This document shows, piece by piece, positions 44,479-55,262 of a stretch of DNA of 64,000 nucleotides. A program made the position numbers and the translations under genes. The notes below the pieces were generated by a model, which was not told where the DNA came from, searched no databases, and saw nothing but the letters and a program-made list of their open reading frames with translations. Positions within the stretch are counted from its first letter, which is position 1. Every line of letters begins with the position of its first letter. The DNA comes from Methylobacterium sp. WL1 (GTDB lineage Bacteria > Pseudomonadota > Alphaproteobacteria > Rhizobiales > Beijerinckiaceae): contig NZ_CP042823.1 of assembly GCF_008000895.1 (NCBI RefSeq), forward strand, positions 1,437,001-1,501,000, written 5' to 3'.

Positions 44479-46062
44479 TCAGGTGCGGCGCAGGATCACC
44501 CCCTCGGCAGGCCCGAGCGCCAGGGGCGCGCCGACGCTCGCCCCCGCCCGGCCGGGAAGCGTCGAGAGCAGCACCGTCCAGTCGCCCTCGGGCAGGGACA
44601 GGCTGTGCGGATCGCCGCCGAAGTTCAGGATCACGCGCAGGCACGTGCCGTCGGCGCAGCGCTCGTAGGCGAACACGGCCTCGGCCTCGACCGGCAGGCC
44701 CCGGTAGTCGCCCACGCAGAGCGCCGGGTGGTCGCGCCGCAGCGCCAGGAGCCGCCGGTGCAGGGTCAGCATCGAGCCGGGATCCGAGCGCTGGGCCTCG
44801 ACGTTGCGGGTGGCCCAATCCTCCGAGAGCGGCAGCCACGGCTCCCCGGCCGAGAAGCCGGCCTGCGGGGCCTCGTCCCATTGCATCGGGGTCCGCTCCG
44901 GGTCGCGGCCGTGGCCGGGCTCGTTGCGCTCCCAGGGGTCCCGGGCGCGCCCCGGCGGGATCGCGACGCGGCCGAGCCCGATCTCGTCGCCGTAATAGAG
45001 GGTCGGGGTGCCGCGCAACGTCAGCAGCAGCATCGCGGCGATGCGAGCCTGGGCCTCGCCCACCCGGGCGGCGATCCGCGGCTGGTCGTGGTTGCCCAGC
45101 ACCCAGTTCGGCCAGCCGCCCTCGGGCAGAGCCGCCTCGTACTGGGCCACGAGGTCGGCGACCGCGTCGGCCCGCCACGGGGTCTGGATCAGCTGGAAGT
45201 TGAAGGGCAGGTCGGCGCCGGTGAGGTCGGGGCCGTAATAGGCCACCAGCCGCTCGATCGGCAGGTAGATCTCGCCGATCAGCACCCGCTCGCCGTACCG
45301 GCGCAGCACCGCCCGCATCCCGGCGATGACGTCGAACACCTCCGGGCGGTCGGCGGAATAGACCTGGGTGAAGCGGTTGATCTCGGGCGTGCCCGGCGCG
45401 TAGTCGGGATTGGCCGGGTTGTCGCGGAATCCGGCGTCCTTCATCAGGTGCCAGATCACGTCGACCCGGAACCCGTCGACCCCGCGGTCCAGCCAGAACC
45501 GGAGCGCGTCGTGCATCGCCGCCCGGACGGCGGGGTTGCGCCAGTTCAGGTCCGGCTGCTCGGCCAGGAAGGCGTGGTAGTAGTACTGGCCGGTGGCCGC
45601 ATCCAGCGTCCAGGCCGGGCCTCCGAAATTCGACACCCAGTTGTTCGGCGGACCGCCCCCCGGGGCCGGGTCGCGCCAGATGTACCAGTCCCGCTGCGGG
45701 CTGGAGCGCGACGACCGGCTCTCCGCGAACCACGGATGCGCGATCGACGAGTGGTTGGGCACGAAGTCCAGGATCACCTTCAGCTTGCGCCGATGGGCCT
45801 CGGCGATGAGCGCGTCGAAATCGGCCAGCGTGCCGAACAACGGGTCGATGCCGCAGTAATCGGCGACGTCGTAGCCGAAATCCGCCATGGGCGAGGGGTA
45901 GACCGGCGAGATCCACACCGCGTCCACCCCGAGCCAGGCGAGGTAGTCGAGCCGCGCCGTGATCCCCGCCAGGTCGCCGACCCCGTCGCCGTTCGTATCC
46001 TGGAACGAGCGCGGATAGACCTGGTAGACGGTCCCGCGCTTCCACCAGACGGTCTCGGTCAT
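44479..46062 (-). CDS. GH13 alpha-glucosidase / oligo-1,6-glucosidase-like
   Basis: 527 residues: WWKRGTVYQVYPRSFQDTNG, LDFVPNHSSIAHPWF, GFRVDVIWHLMKD (Asp), VLIGEIYLP (Glu) and WVLGNHDQPRI (Asp), all diagnostic of the oligosaccharide branch of GH13. QPDLNWRNPAV is typical of alpha-glucosidases acting on short oligosaccharides. There is no signal peptide, so the enzyme is probably cytoplasmic. I chose ATG 46062 where similarity begins; the open frame reaches 46308 but that part is low-complexity. It would hydrolyse maltose, isomaltose or related products of the glucan pathways. Confidence 0.88.
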   Translation of the reverse strand: MTETVWWKRGTVYQVYPRSFQDTNGDGVGDLAGITARLDYLAWLGVDAVWISPVYPSPMADFGYDVADYCGIDPLFGTLADFDALIAEAHRRKLKVILDFVPNHSSIAHPWFAESRSSRSSPQRDWYIWRDPAPGGGPPNNWVSNFGGPAWTLDAATGQYYYHAFLAEQPDLNWRNPAVRAAMHDALRFWLDRGVDGFRVDVIWHLMKDAGFRDNPANPDYAPGTPEINRFTQVYSADRPEVFDVIAGMRAVLRRYGERVLIGEIYLPIERLVAYYGPDLTGADLPFNFQLIQTPWRADAVADLVAQYEAALPEGGWPNWVLGNHDQPRIAARVGEAQARIAAMLLLTLRGTPTLYYGDEIGLGRVAIPPGRARDPWERNEPGHGRDPERTPMQWDEAPQAGFSAGEPWLPLSEDWATRNVEAQRSDPGSMLTLHRRLLALRRDHPALCVGDYRGLPVEAEAVFAYERCADGTCLRVILNFGGDPHSLSLPEGDWTVLLSTLPGRAGASVGAPLALGPAEGVILRRT

Positions 46063-46383
46063 GCTGCGCCTCGCGAATCCCCGGCCCAGGGTTAACCGCT
46101 GAGCCGCGCGCTGGCGACGGCTCAGATGCGCGCGTCGCGGGTTGGCGGTGCCGGCCGTTGTGTCTAGAATGTCACGTAGTCGCGCCATATCTCCGGCCGC
46201 GCCGTCGCGTGCCCCGTTCGGGGCGGCACCGCCACGACTTCGCCTGGAAGCCGGTCGCACAGTCGCGGCTTCGGGGCACGGATCGCCCGCCCGTTCACGC
46301 GGCGGCAATCCATCAAAAGAGATAATCCGCCCACGATAGCCCTGGCGCTAGAATCCGGGGCGCTGACTTTGGGGGACCAGCAC
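46063..46383. other. Divergent region between the alpha-glucosidase and glgP
   Basis: About 320 bases holding the promoters of both genes. I see no gene or long repeat. GGGGGAC at 46371-46377 is the ribosome binding site for the glgP GTG. Confidence 0.4.
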
Positions 46384-48921
<2,538 letters not shown>

Positions 48922-48931
48922 AGGACGTCCC

Positions 48932-48979
48932 GGTTTCGAAAGGAAGTCCTGGTTTCGAAAGGAAGTCCTGGTTTCGAAA
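48932..48979. repeat. Tandem direct repeat, 19-bp unit
   Basis: The unit GGTTTCGAAAGGAAGTCCT occurs at 48932-48950 and 48951-48969, then its first ten bases again at 48970-48979. A degenerate half copy (AAGGACGTCC) precedes it. Each unit contains the palindromic TTTCGAAA. It lies eleven bases after the glgP stop. Unknown role. Confidence 0.85.
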
Positions 48980-49000
48980 GGTCTCGGACCTTTCGCGGGT

Positions 49001-49065
49001 CCAGGGCGGCGCCCTGGTGTCGGGCTCCGCCCCGACACCCCGCCCAAGGGCCTCAGGCCCTTGGG
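49001..49065. repeat. Triple-hairpin repeat element, copy 1
   Basis: Three consecutive hairpins: CCAGGGC/GCCCTGG (49001-49017), GTGTCGGG/CCCGACAC (49017-49038) and CCCAAGGGCC/GGCCCTTGGG (49043-49065, TCA loop). The last loop contains the stop codon of the convergent SGNH gene. A related element in inverted orientation lies at 50139-50188 on the other side of that gene. It could terminate glgP and the SGNH gene. Confidence 0.7.
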
Positions 49066-50105
49066 AAACCCCTGAGCCGGCGCAGGTTGCGTAGAAGCCG
49101 GTGACGGATCAGCGCCACGCGCTCGGCGAGGCCGAGCCGGCGCCGGACGAAGACGTGCGACACCCGGCCGAGACGCGGCCCCCGGTCCGGCTCGCCCTTG
49201 CGCAGGGCGATGTCGGGCAGCGCGGCCCCCTGCGTGATCCTCAGGGTCCGGACGGCCGGGAACACGAAGCTCCGGAACATGGAGCGCGTGTAATAGGAGA
49301 ATTCGTCGTAGGCGGTGATCGCGCGTGACCGCCCGGTCGCCGGATCCTGGACCGTCAGCGTGCCGGCCCGCGGGCCGTAGGTCACCAGGGCGCCGATCAC
49401 GCGACGCGGCCGCCCGAGCGGGATCTCGACGCTCGCGCCCTCGGGAATCTCCAGGAAGTGCAGCGGGATGCCGTTGCGGCGCAGTTCGAACCCGCATTCC
49501 AGGCCGGGGAGGGTGCGCAGCGGCAGGGATTCGAACCGGACCGGCAATCGCCGGAGCCGGTCGACATAGGCGCGGCCGGGGGGCGGCGCCCGCATGAAGG
49601 CGTAGACCAGGATGCCGTAGAGTTCGGCCCCGGCCGGGGCGAGATGGGTCCCGTCCTTCAGCAGGTAGGTGATGTCGCCCGCCCCCGCGGCGGCCACCGG
49701 GGCGGCGATGTCGAGGTAGACGATGCCGTAGAGAGCGCGGTACTCCGCGAGCAGGGCGGCGACGGGCTCGGCCGCGTAATCGACCCCGCCCTGGTGGAGG
49801 TTGAGGAAGGCCACCGGCAGGCCCCGCCGGGCGGTCGCCGCCAGGATGTCGTCCAGGTAGGCCCGCATTGTCGCGCCGTCGAAGTAGCGGACGTTGCCGG
49901 TGAACAGCTCCAGCAGGACGTGGTCGCAGGGACAGGCGTCGAGGATCTCGTCGATCAGGGCGGCGATCGAGGGCAGCGAGTGGCCGCCCCAGCCGCTGCG
50001 CAGGAAGGTGACCGGCCGCCCCTCGGCCGCGGCCAGGGCGTTGGCGTGCTCGACATAGCCCGCCAGCTCCGTGACGCTGTAGCCGAGGCAGAGCACGCGG
50101 AGCAT
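49053..50105 (-). CDS. SGNH-hydrolase-like protein
   Basis: 350 residues beginning MLRVLCLGYSVTELAGYVEH. The N-terminal LGYS occupies the block-I position of SGNH/GDSL esterases (nucleophile Ser). WGGHSLPSIAALID gives the Gly block, FTGNVRY could be the Asn block, and KDGTHLAPAGAELYG carries the Asp-x-x-His. The C-terminal ~150 residues form a second, probably beta-rich domain (EIPEGASVEIPLGRPRRVIG) followed by a basic tail. SGNH enzymes with such extensions often modify polysaccharides. There is no signal peptide. Substrate unknown. It is bounded on both sides by inverted copies of a hairpin element. Confidence 0.65.
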   Translation of the reverse strand: MLRVLCLGYSVTELAGYVEHANALAAAEGRPVTFLRSGWGGHSLPSIAALIDEILDACPCDHVLLELFTGNVRYFDGATMRAYLDDILAATARRGLPVAFLNLHQGGVDYAAEPVAALLAEYRALYGIVYLDIAAPVAAAGAGDITYLLKDGTHLAPAGAELYGILVYAFMRAPPPGRAYVDRLRRLPVRFESLPLRTLPGLECGFELRRNGIPLHFLEIPEGASVEIPLGRPRRVIGALVTYGPRAGTLTVQDPATGRSRAITAYDEFSYYTRSMFRSFVFPAVRTLRITQGAALPDIALRKGEPDRGPRLGRVSHVFVRRRLGLAERVALIRHRLLRNLRRLRGFPRA

Positions 50106-50138
50106 CGACGCAGACCGACTCACGGGAAGGGACGAAAT

Positions 50139-50188
50139 CCCAAAGGGCGCCCGGCCCTTTGGCGGGGTATCGGGGCGGAGCCCTGATG
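50139..50188. repeat. Hairpin repeat element, copy 2 (inverted)
   Basis: CCAAAGGGC/GCCCTTTGG followed by ATCGGGG/CCCTGAT around CGGAG. In inverted orientation this matches hairpins 2 and 3 of the element at 49001-49065 (CCCTGATACC-type joint, GGGCTCCGCCCCGA core). It lies between the start of the SGNH gene and the end of the reductase-like gene. Confidence 0.6.
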
Positions 50189-50220
50189 GTCCGGGCGCGG
50201 TCCGCGGACGGGCGCCGTGG

Positions 50221-51139
50221 TCAGTCGAGCACGATCGGGTAGCAGCGCGCGCCCACCGCGGCGGCGAGCACCTGCACGGCGCCGACGGTGGCGATGTCGC
50301 CGGCCACGTGGACGACGTCGGTGGCGCGCAGGCTCGGCAGGTGGGCGGTGAGCGGGCGGAGCGCACGTCCGGCGGCCGCTGGCCGCCGCGGTCGGCGCAG
50401 AGCACGATCCGGCCGACGCCGGTGCAGCGCAGCCAGTCCAGGCTCTCGCGCATGTAGAGGTCGAGGGCGTCCGGGCGCCGACCGCCAGCGCCATCTCGCG
50501 GGCGGGCTCGACGTAGCGGGCCGCCGGGCGATCGCCCAGATCGGGCCGAAGCCGGCTCCCGCCGCCACCAGCACGAGGCGCCCGCCGCCGGGCCGGTACT
50601 GGCCGCGGCCGACGGGGCCCTTCAGGCGCACGGGCTGGTCGAGCCGGATCGCGTCGACCGGGCCGCCCTCGGGGTCGCGGGGGATGTGGAACACCGCCTC
50701 GTTGATCTCGGCCGAGCCGTCGATCCGCAGGGTCGGGGACAGGGTCAGGGCAGGCAGGCCCGCGAAGGTGACGAGCGCCTGGTGGCCGGGCTCGAGGTTC
50801 GGGCGCCGGGTCAGGGTCGCCACGACCTCGACGATGCCGGGGCAGAGCCGCCGGATCTGCGAGACGGTGCCCTTGCGGATGGCGACGGCCGGGGGCGGGG
50901 CCTCCTCCTGGCCCAGGATCGGGGCGCCGGGGCAGGCTCGGCCGCAGGGCCTCGGCCCGGGCCCGGCGGGCCGGGGCCGACGGCTCGACGGCGCGGCGCT
51001 GCCCTGGCCGGCGACCTGGCTGGCGAGCTGCGCCTGCGGGCGCGATCATGCCCTCGGCGAGCGCCGCCTCCAGCGGCGTGTCGCCGGTCGAGACGCGCAC
51101 CGACCGGCCGTTGACGACGAGCGAGCAGCGCGCGCCCAT
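50221..51139 (-). pseudogene. Flavin/ferredoxin reductase-like gene with several frameshifts
   Basis: Coding segments in different minus-strand frames join into one protein of about 306 residues. The start (ATG 51139) is MGARCSLVVNGRSVRVSTGD, a ferredoxin-like beta-grasp beginning. Then come AIRKGTVSQIRRLCPGIVEVVATLTRR (FAD domain), RLVLVAAGAGFGPIWAIARR (NAD-binding), ARYVEPAREMALAVGAR, LYMRESLDWLRCTGVGRIVLCAD and TDVVHVAGDIATVGAVQVLAAAVG to the stop at 50221. At least four frame changes are needed. I see no cysteine cluster in the N-terminal part, so an iron-sulphur centre is not supported. Whether the breaks are real or sequence errors is open. Confidence 0.55.
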
Positions 51140-51168
51140 GGCCGTACCCCGCTTGGTCTGGAGAGGGA

Positions 51169-51558
51169 TCACCGGGCGCGGATCAGCAGGGTGTCCACCA
51201 GGGACGCCCAGCGCTCGCGGGTCGCCCGCACGTCGTCGCTGGCCGCCGATTCGGTCAGGAGCTGGCGCTGCGCCCGGAGGGCCTCGACCTCCTGCCGCTG
51301 GGCCCGGAGCACCGCCTTCATCACCTGCAGCTCGGTCTCGAGCCGGGCGATCTCGTCGGCCTCGTCGAAATCCTCGGACAGGTCGTCCAGGGCGGCGCCG
51401 GAGACGCGCGGATCCTGCACAGCTTGGCCGGGCAGAGCCTGGCCGGGGACCGGCAGCCGGGTGCGGGCCTGCTGCTCCAGCCGGACCGGCCGGGCGATCA
51501 GGCGACGCACGAGATCCGAGCTGCCCGCCTGCTGGTAACGCCTCGCCGCCTCGGCCAT
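51169..51558 (-). CDS. Small coiled-coil protein, unknown
   Basis: 129 residues beginning MAEAARRYQQAGSSDLVRRL. The second half is a strong coiled coil (EADEIARLETELQVMKAVLRAQRQEVEALRAQRQLL). ATG 51558 is preceded by GGAGGGG; the frame extends to 51600 without support. It ends 29 bases before the start of the reductase-like gene, so the two may be co-transcribed. No family recognised. It is the last host-type gene before the phage integrase. Confidence 0.6.
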   Translation of the reverse strand: MAEAARRYQQAGSSDLVRRLIARPVRLEQQARTRLPVPGQALPGQAVQDPRVSGAALDDLSEDFDEADEIARLETELQVMKAVLRAQRQEVEALRAQRQLLTESAASDDVRATRERWASLVDTLLIRAR

Positions 51559-51718
51559 CCGCCCATCCCCTCCACGCGCGCCGGAGCGCCATTCCATCAA
51601 CAGGAGCTTGCGCGGACATGGTTAAGGGGGACTTAACAATGGCGTTAGGATTTTGTTTACCGCTCAATAGCTTGCGGCCGGTATTCCCGGGGCGTTCCTC
51701 GTGACGTTCCCGGACCGT

Positions 51719-52927
51719 TCAGCCCTCGGATTTCGGGGCGCGCCGGCCGAGCCGGGCGGTGGCGAAGCGGCGGTGCGCCTCCAGCCTTTCGCGGTCGTAC
51801 ACGTCGGCCGTCGTGCGCGGCTTGGTGTGACCTGCCACCTTGGCGGCGTCGTCGGTCAGCGCGCCGCCGCCCCGGCCTTCCGTGATCGCCGAGGCGCGCA
51901 AATCGCGGCTCCAGAGCTCGACCGGCAGGCCGGCCGCCACGCGTACCCGCTTCCAGGCCGAAAGGAACTGCTGATCCGTGAAGGGCAGGGCGGTCGCCTC
52001 GTTGACAATTAGCGGCCCGGATCGCGCCTTATCCGGTACCCGCGCCATCTCTTCCAGCACCATGGGGCAGAGCCGGAGGTCGATCACCACCTCGGCGCCG
52101 CTGCTCGCGCGGGTCTTCGAGGGCGTGTAGCGCAGCACCAGGTCCTCGCCGATGTGGCGCCATTCGAGCCCGGCCCATTTGTGCTGGCCGTAGACCACCG
52201 GGCAGATCGTCGGATCTGCCAGCGGGTACCACTGCCCGGCGGCATCCCACTGCCGAAGCGCCGTCTCGAACTGGACGGCGTAGCAGAGCGCCAGGGACGG
52301 CCGGCCCATGGCATGCGCGGCGGCAATCGCGCTCCGCACCTGGTCGACGGTAGCGTACATGCTCCGCGGGCGCGGTACCGGCAGCCGCAGCTCGCGGATA
52401 TCATCTCGCAAGGTCCGGCAGGACCGATGCCCGGCCACGATGCAGAAGGTGAGGGCGGATTTCAGGACCGCGACCCGCGTCTGCCCCGCCGCCGGCTTGG
52501 CGCCGGCCTCGGACCAGCCGGCGTGCCAGCGCTTCACGTGGAGGCCGGTCACCGCGTCGACGCGCACGTCGCCGATCTCCGCCTCCAGGCGACGCAGGTA
52601 GTGCAAGTAGGGGCGACGGGACGCTGGCTTGAGCCCGTGGAACGGCGAGTCCTCGTGCTGCTGGTAGATCCGCAGGACACTGGCGATCGTGCCGTCGAAG
52701 GCCAGCGGATCGCGGCGCAGGCCATCGAGCCAGGCGAGCATGTCGTTCTGCAGGCGCTGGCATTGGTCGGCCAGCAGCTCGGGCGTGTCGAGGTATCGCG
52801 AGAGCGGGATCGTGCCGCTCGGGTAGCCTCGGCTCACGGCCTCGGGGGAGGGGATCCAGTACGCCGCCCAACCGCCGCTGCGCGGACGGAACTTCAGGCC
52901 CGGCGCCTTGATCTTGGGCTTGTCCAT
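51719..52927 (-). CDS. Tyrosine recombinase/integrase of the phage-like element
   Basis: 402 residues starting MDKPKIKAPGLKFRPRSGGW, an N-terminal segment typical of phage integrases that act on a short arm-binding domain. The SAM-like core-binding domain is at about 90-190. Catalytic residues appear in order at the C-terminus: Arg in SRDLRASAITEG, His in AGHTKPRTT and the nucleophile in ADVYDRERLEAHRRF. The usual HxLR is RDLR here. The gene reads toward the left edge of the element, placing the attachment site in or near 51560-51718. No tRNA is visible there. The start overlaps the preceding gene by 34 bases. Confidence 0.88.
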   Translation of the reverse strand: MDKPKIKAPGLKFRPRSGGWAAYWIPSPEAVSRGYPSGTIPLSRYLDTPELLADQCQRLQNDMLAWLDGLRRDPLAFDGTIASVLRIYQQHEDSPFHGLKPASRRPYLHYLRRLEAEIGDVRVDAVTGLHVKRWHAGWSEAGAKPAAGQTRVAVLKSALTFCIVAGHRSCRTLRDDIRELRLPVPRPRSMYATVDQVRSAIAAAHAMGRPSLALCYAVQFETALRQWDAAGQWYPLADPTICPVVYGQHKWAGLEWRHIGEDLVLRYTPSKTRASSGAEVVIDLRLCPMVLEEMARVPDKARSGPLIVNEATALPFTDQQFLSAWKRVRVAAGLPVELWSRDLRASAITEGRGGGALTDDAAKVAGHTKPRTTADVYDRERLEAHRRFATARLGRRAPKSEG

Positions 52928-53211
52928 GCCGTTCGAGGCTCCTGCGGCCCGGGTGAGTCGGTGGGCGCACGGCCTGCGGGACCATACTCGCGATCGTAAA
53001 AGGCCCGAACGGCCACGGTGTAGCGCTTGCCATAGAGCTTGGTCGGGCGTGGGAAGCCGCAGGCCTCCAGCGACGCTACGCTTGCGCACCAGGCGCGCAT
53101 GTCTGCCTCATCCGGCCCGACGACAGCCTCGGCGATATCCCGATCCGACGCGAACAACGGCAGGTCATCGAAGGTGAGGGCTGGCCTTGCCGGCTTTTTA
53201 CGGCCCGTCAT
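52894..53211 (-). CDS. Small DNA-binding protein, excisionase-like position
   Basis: 105 residues: MTGRKKPARPALTFDDLPLF then SDRDIAEAVVGPDEADMRAW and GFPRPTKLYGKRYTVAVRAFYDREYG. The last part resembles the winged-helix or MerR/AlpA-like turn used by excisionases and recombination directionality factors (FPRPTKLYGKRYW pattern). It overlaps the integrase start by 34 bases, as such genes often do. The role in excision is inferred from position and this motif. Confidence 0.6.
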   Translation of the reverse strand: MTGRKKPARPALTFDDLPLFASDRDIAEAVVGPDEADMRAWCASVASLEACGFPRPTKLYGKRYTVAVRAFYDREYGPAGRAPTDSPGPQEPRTAWTSPRSRRRA

Positions 53212-53319
53212 CGCGCGAGATCTCGACGGTGAGAGAAAGGGTGCCCTGCCCCCGGCAGACTGCCGGAAGCAGGGCGTTCGAAGCCATGTCCCAAGCCTGG
53301 CCTCGAAGCTTGAAAATCG

Positions 53320-54417
53320 CTAGCCGACCATACCCAGGCGCGCAGCGTCACGGGCGATCGAGATGGCCAGGAGCTGGCAACGCCAATCGCCGTCGAGGTC
53401 GTCAGGCTCGGGCGCGTGGTTGAGCATGACGCGGGCCTTCGCGGCGAGGCCGGCCGGCGTTTGGGCGTCCATCGCGGTCACGAGTTCGAGGAACTGCATG
53501 GAGCGGGCGAAGGTGCCGGGCGGGGTATCGTGATCGCACGCTTCACACACCGCGATCGCCGCGCGCTCTTCAGTAATCGCCGCCTCGGCCAGCGGGATCA
53601 GAGCCGCATCGGGAGCCGCCGCGGGCCCGGCTTTCTGTGGGGGCGGTGCCACGACCCGCGGGCGGACGGAGGCGCCGGACAGCACTTCGAGATCCTGGAC
53701 GATGCCGCGCCAGGCGGCGAGCGCCATGTCGGGTACCTCGTCCGCGACCGGGGGCGGCGCGGCCGCCTCTTCCTCCTCGCGTAACAGGGGTAGCTTGGCG
53801 CACAGGTCGGCGAGGCTCGCGCAGGGATGGGCCAGGATCTCGCGCTGGAGCATGAGCTTGCGCTCCGCCCCATCCTTTCCGTCCGAGCAGGCATCCACCC
53901 GATCGCGCAAGGCGCACCATTCGGCCGTCAGCGCCGCGAGCCCCGGATCCCAGGCAACAGCAGCCGGTGGCTCAGCACCGGGGAGCGCCCTGCCCCGCCA
54001 ATCGACGCCCACGAGGCGGAACAGCGCGTTGCAGACGAGGCGGAGCAGTTCGCCATCCTGGCCACCGTTGTCCGGATTGTCCTCCCAGGAGTCGCTGCAC
54101 GTCAGAGCGGCAGCGTGCGCCAGGACGAGGAGGCCGGCGAGCGACTCGGGCCGATGCACGAAGATCCGATCGGCGACGGCCTTCACGGTCCCGTAGAGGC
54201 GACGAGCCGTTTCCCACGCCTCTCTGCAATCCGGATCGGCGCTGGTGACCTCCGCGTCGCGATCATAGGCGAGGTAGGGGCGGGCGGCGGCTTCGAGCTC
54301 GGAGGCGAGAGCGAGGAGGGCGGCATCCGAATGAGCGACGACCGATAGCGTCGCCCCTGCGAAATTCGGTGCTTTCCCCATGACTATGGCAAGCGGGTTC
54401 ATGCCGTACCTCCCCAT
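53320..54417 (-). CDS. Phage hypothetical protein with repressor-type operator upstream
   Basis: 365 residues, soluble. The N-terminal ~200 residues are helical with conserved-looking Trp/Cys positions (ALTCSDSWEDNPDNGGQDGE). A central Pro/Ala-rich linker precedes a C-terminal helical segment with DDLDGDWRCQLLAISIARDAAR. No family recognised. The start lies 14 bases downstream (in its own direction) of two half-sites of the same motif found at the cI/cro control region, so it is probably under repressor control. It sits between integrase and repressor on the lysogeny strand. Confidence 0.6.
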   Translation of the reverse strand: MGRYGMNPLAIVMGKAPNFAGATLSVVAHSDAALLALASELEAAARPYLAYDRDAEVTSADPDCREAWETARRLYGTVKAVADRIFVHRPESLAGLLVLAHAAALTCSDSWEDNPDNGGQDGELLRLVCNALFRLVGVDWRGRALPGAEPPAAVAWDPGLAALTAEWCALRDRVDACSDGKDGAERKLMLQREILAHPCASLADLCAKLPLLREEEEAAAPPPVADEVPDMALAAWRGIVQDLEVLSGASVRPRVVAPPPQKAGPAAAPDAALIPLAEAAITEERAAIAVCEACDHDTPPGTFARSMQFLELVTAMDAQTPAGLAAKARVMLNHAPEPDDLDGDWRCQLLAISIARDAARLGMVG

Positions 54418-54430
54418 GACCAGGCGTGAG

Positions 54431-54472
54431 GCTGTACGAAACGCACCGCATCGTCAACACAAAACGTACAGC
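54431..54472. promoter_or_regulatory. Operator-like inverted repeat before the 365-residue gene
   Basis: GCTGTAC (54431-54437) and GTACAGC (54466-54472) face each other. On the minus strand the right half reads GCTGTACGTTTTGTG, which matches the half-site at the cI/cro region (GCTGTACGTTTCGTG) at 14 of 15 positions. It lies at the 3' end of the repressor gene and just upstream of the next gene's ATG at 54417. Confidence 0.6.
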
Positions 54473-55182
54473 TAATCGTCGGGCATCTCGTCCATGTTCC
54501 GGTTGTACTCGGTGACAGACATTCGAGCCCATGAACCTGCGGGCACAATCAGATCGATTTTGTGCACCGCGACCACGCTCACAGAGACCTGCCTTTGCCG
54601 AGCATTTGCCGAAAGGACAAATTCGCCGTCAAGCCCTGATCTGTGCGCAAATCGGATGTAGCTCTTCCCGCTGCGGGTATGAATTAAAACAAGCCTACCA
54701 TCTTCAACCTGGGAACCAAGGGGGTCAATATCGGCTAAAACGAGATCACCTGGCGCAAATATACTTAGGCCAGCGTCGCTATCGACCTCCATTGCTATAA
54801 ATTTAGTGCCAATACGGTGATTTATTTTTGCTACAGATCGCGCGGGCGATCTTATGTAGTCTGAACTGCCGAAATTTACACAGGTGTCATCCTTTATTAA
54901 GCCGGACACAAAGATGAATTCTCTTGCTTCTTTAGAAAGATCGCCCGGCAAACCCATTGCGATATAGCCGAACGGCACTCTAAACGCCCGTGCATATTTA
55001 TCGATTACAGATATCTTCAGACCACGCTCGCCATTCTCATGGCTGCGATACGTGTTTTCGTTCCAGCCAAACGCTCTCGCCGCATCGGAAGCCGTCTCGA
55101 AGCCAGCCTTTTCGCGGCTGAGGATCAGCCTTTTTCTCATTTCCTCGCGGTGCGGAGGCAGTTCGCTCAAGGGGCGCTCCAT
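54472..55182 (-). CDS. CI-like repressor, XRE helix-turn-helix plus S24-like C-terminus
   Basis: 236 residues. The N-terminal HTH (about 15-70) is RLILSREKAGFETASDAARA, FGWNENTYRSHENGERGLK. The C-terminal domain (about 120-230) resembles LexA/CI peptidase S24, with FIAMEVDSDAGLSIFAPGDLVLAD, RLVLIHTRSGKSYIRFAHR and ELSANAR-type strands. The expected nucleophile motif GDSM is not seen (DSDAGLS instead), so self-cleavage is uncertain, but a Lys is near the expected position. The gene is AT-richer than its neighbours. Divergent from the Cro-like gene, it is presumably the lysogeny repressor that binds the paired GCTGTAC half-sites. Confidence 0.85.
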   Translation of the reverse strand: MERPLSELPPHREEMRKRLILSREKAGFETASDAARAFGWNENTYRSHENGERGLKISVIDKYARAFRVPFGYIAMGLPGDLSKEAREFIFVSGLIKDDTCVNFGSSDYIRSPARSVAKINHRIGTKFIAMEVDSDAGLSIFAPGDLVLADIDPLGSQVEDGRLVLIHTRSGKSYIRFAHRSGLDGEFVLSANARQRQVSVSVVAVHKIDLIVPAGSWARMSVTEYNRNMDEMPDD

Positions 55183-55212
55183 GGGGTTGCAGCGCCATCC
55201 ATAGCAATGCGT

Positions 55213-55256
55213 GCTGTACCTTTCGCCTTGACGGATTGCACCACGAAACGTACAGC
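55213..55256. promoter_or_regulatory. Operator in the divergent cI/cro promoter region
   Basis: GCTGTACCTTTCG (55213-55225) and CGAAACGTACAGC (55244-55256) form an inverted repeat with 13-base arms (one mismatch) around 18 bases. A plus-strand TTGACG (55228-55233) lies inside it, a plausible -35 for the Cro-like gene at 55263. A bound repressor would therefore block that promoter. Confidence 0.7.
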
Positions 55257-55262
55257 GGCTCT

